This document shows, piece after piece, positions 31,819-34,027 of a stretch of DNA of 34,027 nucleotides (position 1 is the first letter of the stretch; each line of letters starts with the position of its first letter). Source of the DNA: an uncultured Eubacteriales bacterium (GTDB taxonomy: Bacteria > Bacillota > Clostridia > Christensenellales > Aristaeellaceae); NCBI GenBank assembly GCA_902790175.1, contig CADAQZ010000017.1, forward strand, positions 1 through 34,027. Direction: 5' to 3'. Made by a program: the position numbers and the translations under genes. Under the pieces are notes generated by a model. The model was not told where the DNA came from. It made no database searches and saw only the letters and a list, made by a program, of their open reading frames with translations.

Positions 31819-33767
31819 AGCGATCAAGAAGAGCGCGCCGCACGCCGCGACGAAGGGCAAAGCCGCGCCCGCCGGGTCGAGGACCGCCGCGAAGAAGAAG
31901 CGGAGCCAACCGGCCGCGAAGAAGGCGGCGGCCTCAAAGTCGGCGGCCTCGCGCAAACCGGCGGCGAAAAAGACCTCGACCGCGAGGAAACCGGCGGCGG
32001 TGAAGAAGCCGACTGTGGCAAAGAAATCCAGCGCAACAAAGAAGCCCGTGACTGCGAAGAAACCGACGGTCACGAAGAAGTCCAGCGCGGCGAAGAAGCC
32101 GACGGTTGCGAAGAAACCAACGACCGCGAAACGGTCTACTGCCAAAAAGAAAGCGACGAGCGCGCGCAGGCCCGCGCAGGCGAAGAAGCGGACGACGTCC
32201 GTCAAGCGCGTCGCCGAGAACCCGGTGGCGCTGGAGGCGAACCGCCGCCACGCGGGGACACCGGAAAAGACCGGCGGCGACCTGTTTATGGAGAAGCGCC
32301 CGAAATCGAAGAACAAAAAGGGCGGCGGGAAGCCGCCGCGCAAGCTCACGGCGCTGTTCAGCGCGCTGGACGTCGCGCTGATCGCCGCCATCGCGCTGCT
32401 GGTCGCGTTCGGCATCCGCCAGCAGGCGGCCTACGCCGAGTTCCGGCGCATGCGCGAGGTGGTGGACCAGCAGACGTTCTACGAGGGCACGACCATCGAG
32501 GGCGTGGACGTATCCAACATGACGCTGTCCGTCGCGATGGAGTACTGGCGCGACCGCGTGGAGGCCCGCAACGAGGGCCGGACCGTGACGTTTGACGATG
32601 GCACGAGCGTGACCGCGAAGGAGCTGGGCTATGCCAGCGACTATGAGTCGGTGCTGTCCGCCGCGTGGAGCGCCGGGCGCAGCGGCTCGCTGGAGGAGCG
32701 CTACCGGCTGGCTTCGCATCGCGTGGACAATCCCGTCGCCTACCGAATCACCCGGCGCGACTACAGCCCGAAGGTCCTGGACGCCTACGTGCAGGGCCTC
32801 GCCGAGCAGATCGACCGGCCTGCCACGGAGGCGACCATCGCCAGCTTTGATACCCAGACCTACGAGTTCCAGTTCAACCCGTCCCAGCCCGGCGCGGCGC
32901 TGGACCAGGACGCGGTGAAAGCCTCCATCGTCGAGGCGATCGAGGGCGGCGGGGGAAGCGTGGCGCTGCCGGTGGAGGTCATCCAGCCCGAGACCACTAC
33001 GCAGGACGTGGCCAGCCAGTACGGCCTGATCGACTACGCGATCACCAACGCCTCGTCCTCCAGTCGCTCGCGCATCAACAACATCGTCACGGCCATGTCC
33101 TACATCAACGGCACGCGCGTGGCTCCCGGCGAGACGTTCTCGTTCAACCAGACCGTGGGCCAGCGCACGCGGGAGCGGGGCTTCAAGATGGCGCCCGCCT
33201 ATTCCAGCGGCGAGGTGACGGAGCAGATCGGCGGCGGCATCTGCCAGGTGTCCACCACGCTGTTCAACGCCGCCGTGAAGGCCGACATGGAGATCGTCGA
33301 GCGCCACAACCACTCGCTGACAGTGCACTACGTGGACAAGGGCAAGGACGCCACCGTGGACTGGGGCAACCAGGACTTCCGCTTCAAGAACACGTCCAGC
33401 GACGACATCTACATCTGCTGCTACCTGACGGACGACAAGCGCGTGCGCTTCGGCATCTTCGGACATCTGCTGCTACCTGACGGACGACAAGCGCGTGCGC
33501 TTCGGCATCTTCGGCAAGCTCCTGCCCAACGGCGAGAAGATCACGCTGGAGGCGAACACCACCGAGGTGGTGAAGGCCGAGACGGAATACCAGAAGTCCG
33601 TGTTCCTGGGCCCGGGGCAGACCTACGTGCTGCAGGAGGGCCGCAACGGTTACAAGGCCGAGGCCTGGAAGGTGCGCTGGGACGCCGCGGGGAACGAGAT
33701 CAGCCGGGAGCTGCTGTGCAAGAGCGTCTACAAGGTGAAGAACGAGATCATACAGTACGGGACGTAA
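31811..33767 (+). pseudogene. VanW family protein with H1-like N-terminal tail, frameshifted by a 52-bp duplication
   Basis: ATG 31811 follows GGAG at some distance. Residues 1-135 are Lys/Ala/Pro/Thr-rich repeats (AAKKPTVAKKP type). A membrane helix follows near 178-200 (LIAAIALLVAFGI), then a peptidoglycan-binding-like region and the VanW domain (NGTRVAPGETFSFNQTVG; GEVTEQIGGGICQVSTTLFNAAV). A perfect 52-bp tandem duplication (33411-33462 and 33463-33514) shifts the frame. The altered frame runs to 33844, while the ancestral frame resumes as GKLLPNGEKITLEANT and stops at 33767. Without the duplication the protein would have 634 residues. VanW proteins are cell-wall associated, with unknown activity. 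It may be a true mutation, a reversible switch or an assembly artefact. Confidence 0.85.
33411..33514. repeat. Perfect 52-bp tandem duplication inside the VanW gene
   Basis: The unit starting ACATCTGCTGCTACCTGACG and ending GGCATCTTCGG occurs at 33411-33462 and again at 33463-33514 with no difference. Because 52 is not a multiple of three it shifts the reading frame. Confidence 0.97.
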
Positions 33768-33768
33768 A

Positions 33769-33872
33769 AGATTCTTCGACTTCGTTCAGCCTGCGGCTTC
33801 ACTTCGCTCAGAATGACAGACCGTCGTCTCGCGCGTCATCCTGAGCGGAGCGTCAGCGTAGTCGAAGGATCT
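33769..33872. repeat. Dispersed palindromic repeat, family B
   Basis: The left arm AGATTCTTCGACTTCG...CAGAATGACAG and the right arm GTCATCCTGAGCGG...GTCGAAGGATCT pair. It starts two bases after the ancestral stop of the VanW gene. The frameshifted frame reads into it. Confidence 0.85.
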
Positions 33873-33886
33873 TACCGTTCCTGGAT

Positions 33887-33915
33887 TTGCAATATTCGCC
33901 GCGACGTGCTATAAT
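33887..33915 (+). promoter_or_regulatory. Sigma-A promoter of the last, partial gene
   Basis: TTGCAA (33887-33892), 17 bases, TATAAT (33910-33915), 36 bases upstream of the start codon. Confidence 0.7.
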
Positions 33916-33951
33916 ACAGGCGAAACAAAAGCGCCCCGGGAGGTGAACAGC

Positions 33952-34027
33952 GTGGCCAAGATCTATACGCGCCAGGAGGCCAAGCGGCGCAGGGTGAATT
34001 TCCAGATATTCGCCGGCATCTATGACT
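33952..34027 (+). CDS. Unidentified protein, N-terminus only
   Basis: GTG 33952 has a strong GGGAGGTGA site seven bases upstream. The visible 25 residues begin MAKIYTRQEAKRRR and continue into FQIFAGIYD at the window edge. The basic start followed by a hydrophobic segment could be a cytoplasmic tail before a membrane helix. I do not recognise the family from this fragment. Confidence 0.6.
   Translation, partial: MAKIYTRQEAKRRRVNFQIFAGIYD

Overview
The window looks like a chromosomal segment of a GC-rich, strictly anaerobic, spore-forming member of the Clostridia, probably an uncultured gut lineage. Three gene sets support this. Sporulation and germination genes are present: sigma-G, the germination protease GPR, a SpoIID-like protein and a SpoVK-like AAA+ ATPase. 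A complete [FeFe]-hydrogenase maturation set (hydE, hydF, hydG and a TM1266-type regulator) points to hydrogen metabolism. The Gram-positive type glgC-glgD-glgA operon fits storage-glycogen synthesis. The order-level placement is inference. I see no rRNA, tRNA, CRISPR array, phage or transposase gene.

Layout. (1) 1-2722, plus strand: the end of a NusG-domain-II protein, a Gx-family membrane protein, an ApbE flavin transferase lipoprotein, a DUF1622 membrane protein and a second NusG-domain-II protein; this looks like a membrane/extracytosolic redox and flavinylation module. (2) 2982-7333, minus: TM1266-like regulator, hydF, hydE, hydG. (3) 7391-9762, minus: TlpA-like thioredoxin, a 48-residue CD1871A-type CXXC protein and a polyferredoxin-thioredoxin fusion. 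(4) 9963-14454, plus: lon, engB, aspartate kinase. (5) 14516-19993, minus: SpoVK-like ATPase, and the glgC-glgD-glgA operon. (6) 20210-21190, plus: SpoIID-like lipoprotein. (7) 21257-24494, minus: hisS-aspS behind a T-box-like leader. (8) 24885-26792, plus: AlaX-type tRNA editing protein and a HAD phosphatase. (9) 27028-31265, minus: gpr, DUF1846 protein, sigG, NUDIX hydrolase. (10) 31402 to the end, plus: rpsT, a VanW protein broken by a frameshift, and the start of another gene.

The intergenic DNA is rich in several families of dispersed palindromic repeats, 7-bp tandem repeats and a small terminal-inverted-repeat element. None of these encodes a protein.

The most interesting signals are regulatory. 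A sporulation-type promoter has its -10 element exactly in the loop of a terminator-like hairpin that also holds the sigG ribosome binding site. The hisS leader has an intact T-box antiterminator but no room for Stem I, and a MITE-like element sits in its terminator loop. The rpsT frame runs through its own terminator without a stop codon. A perfect 52-bp tandem duplication shifts the frame of a VanW gene. Two unrelated proteins carry histone-H1-like Lys/Ala/Pro tails. A small-RNA-sized transcription unit may lie between gpr and the DUF1846 gene.
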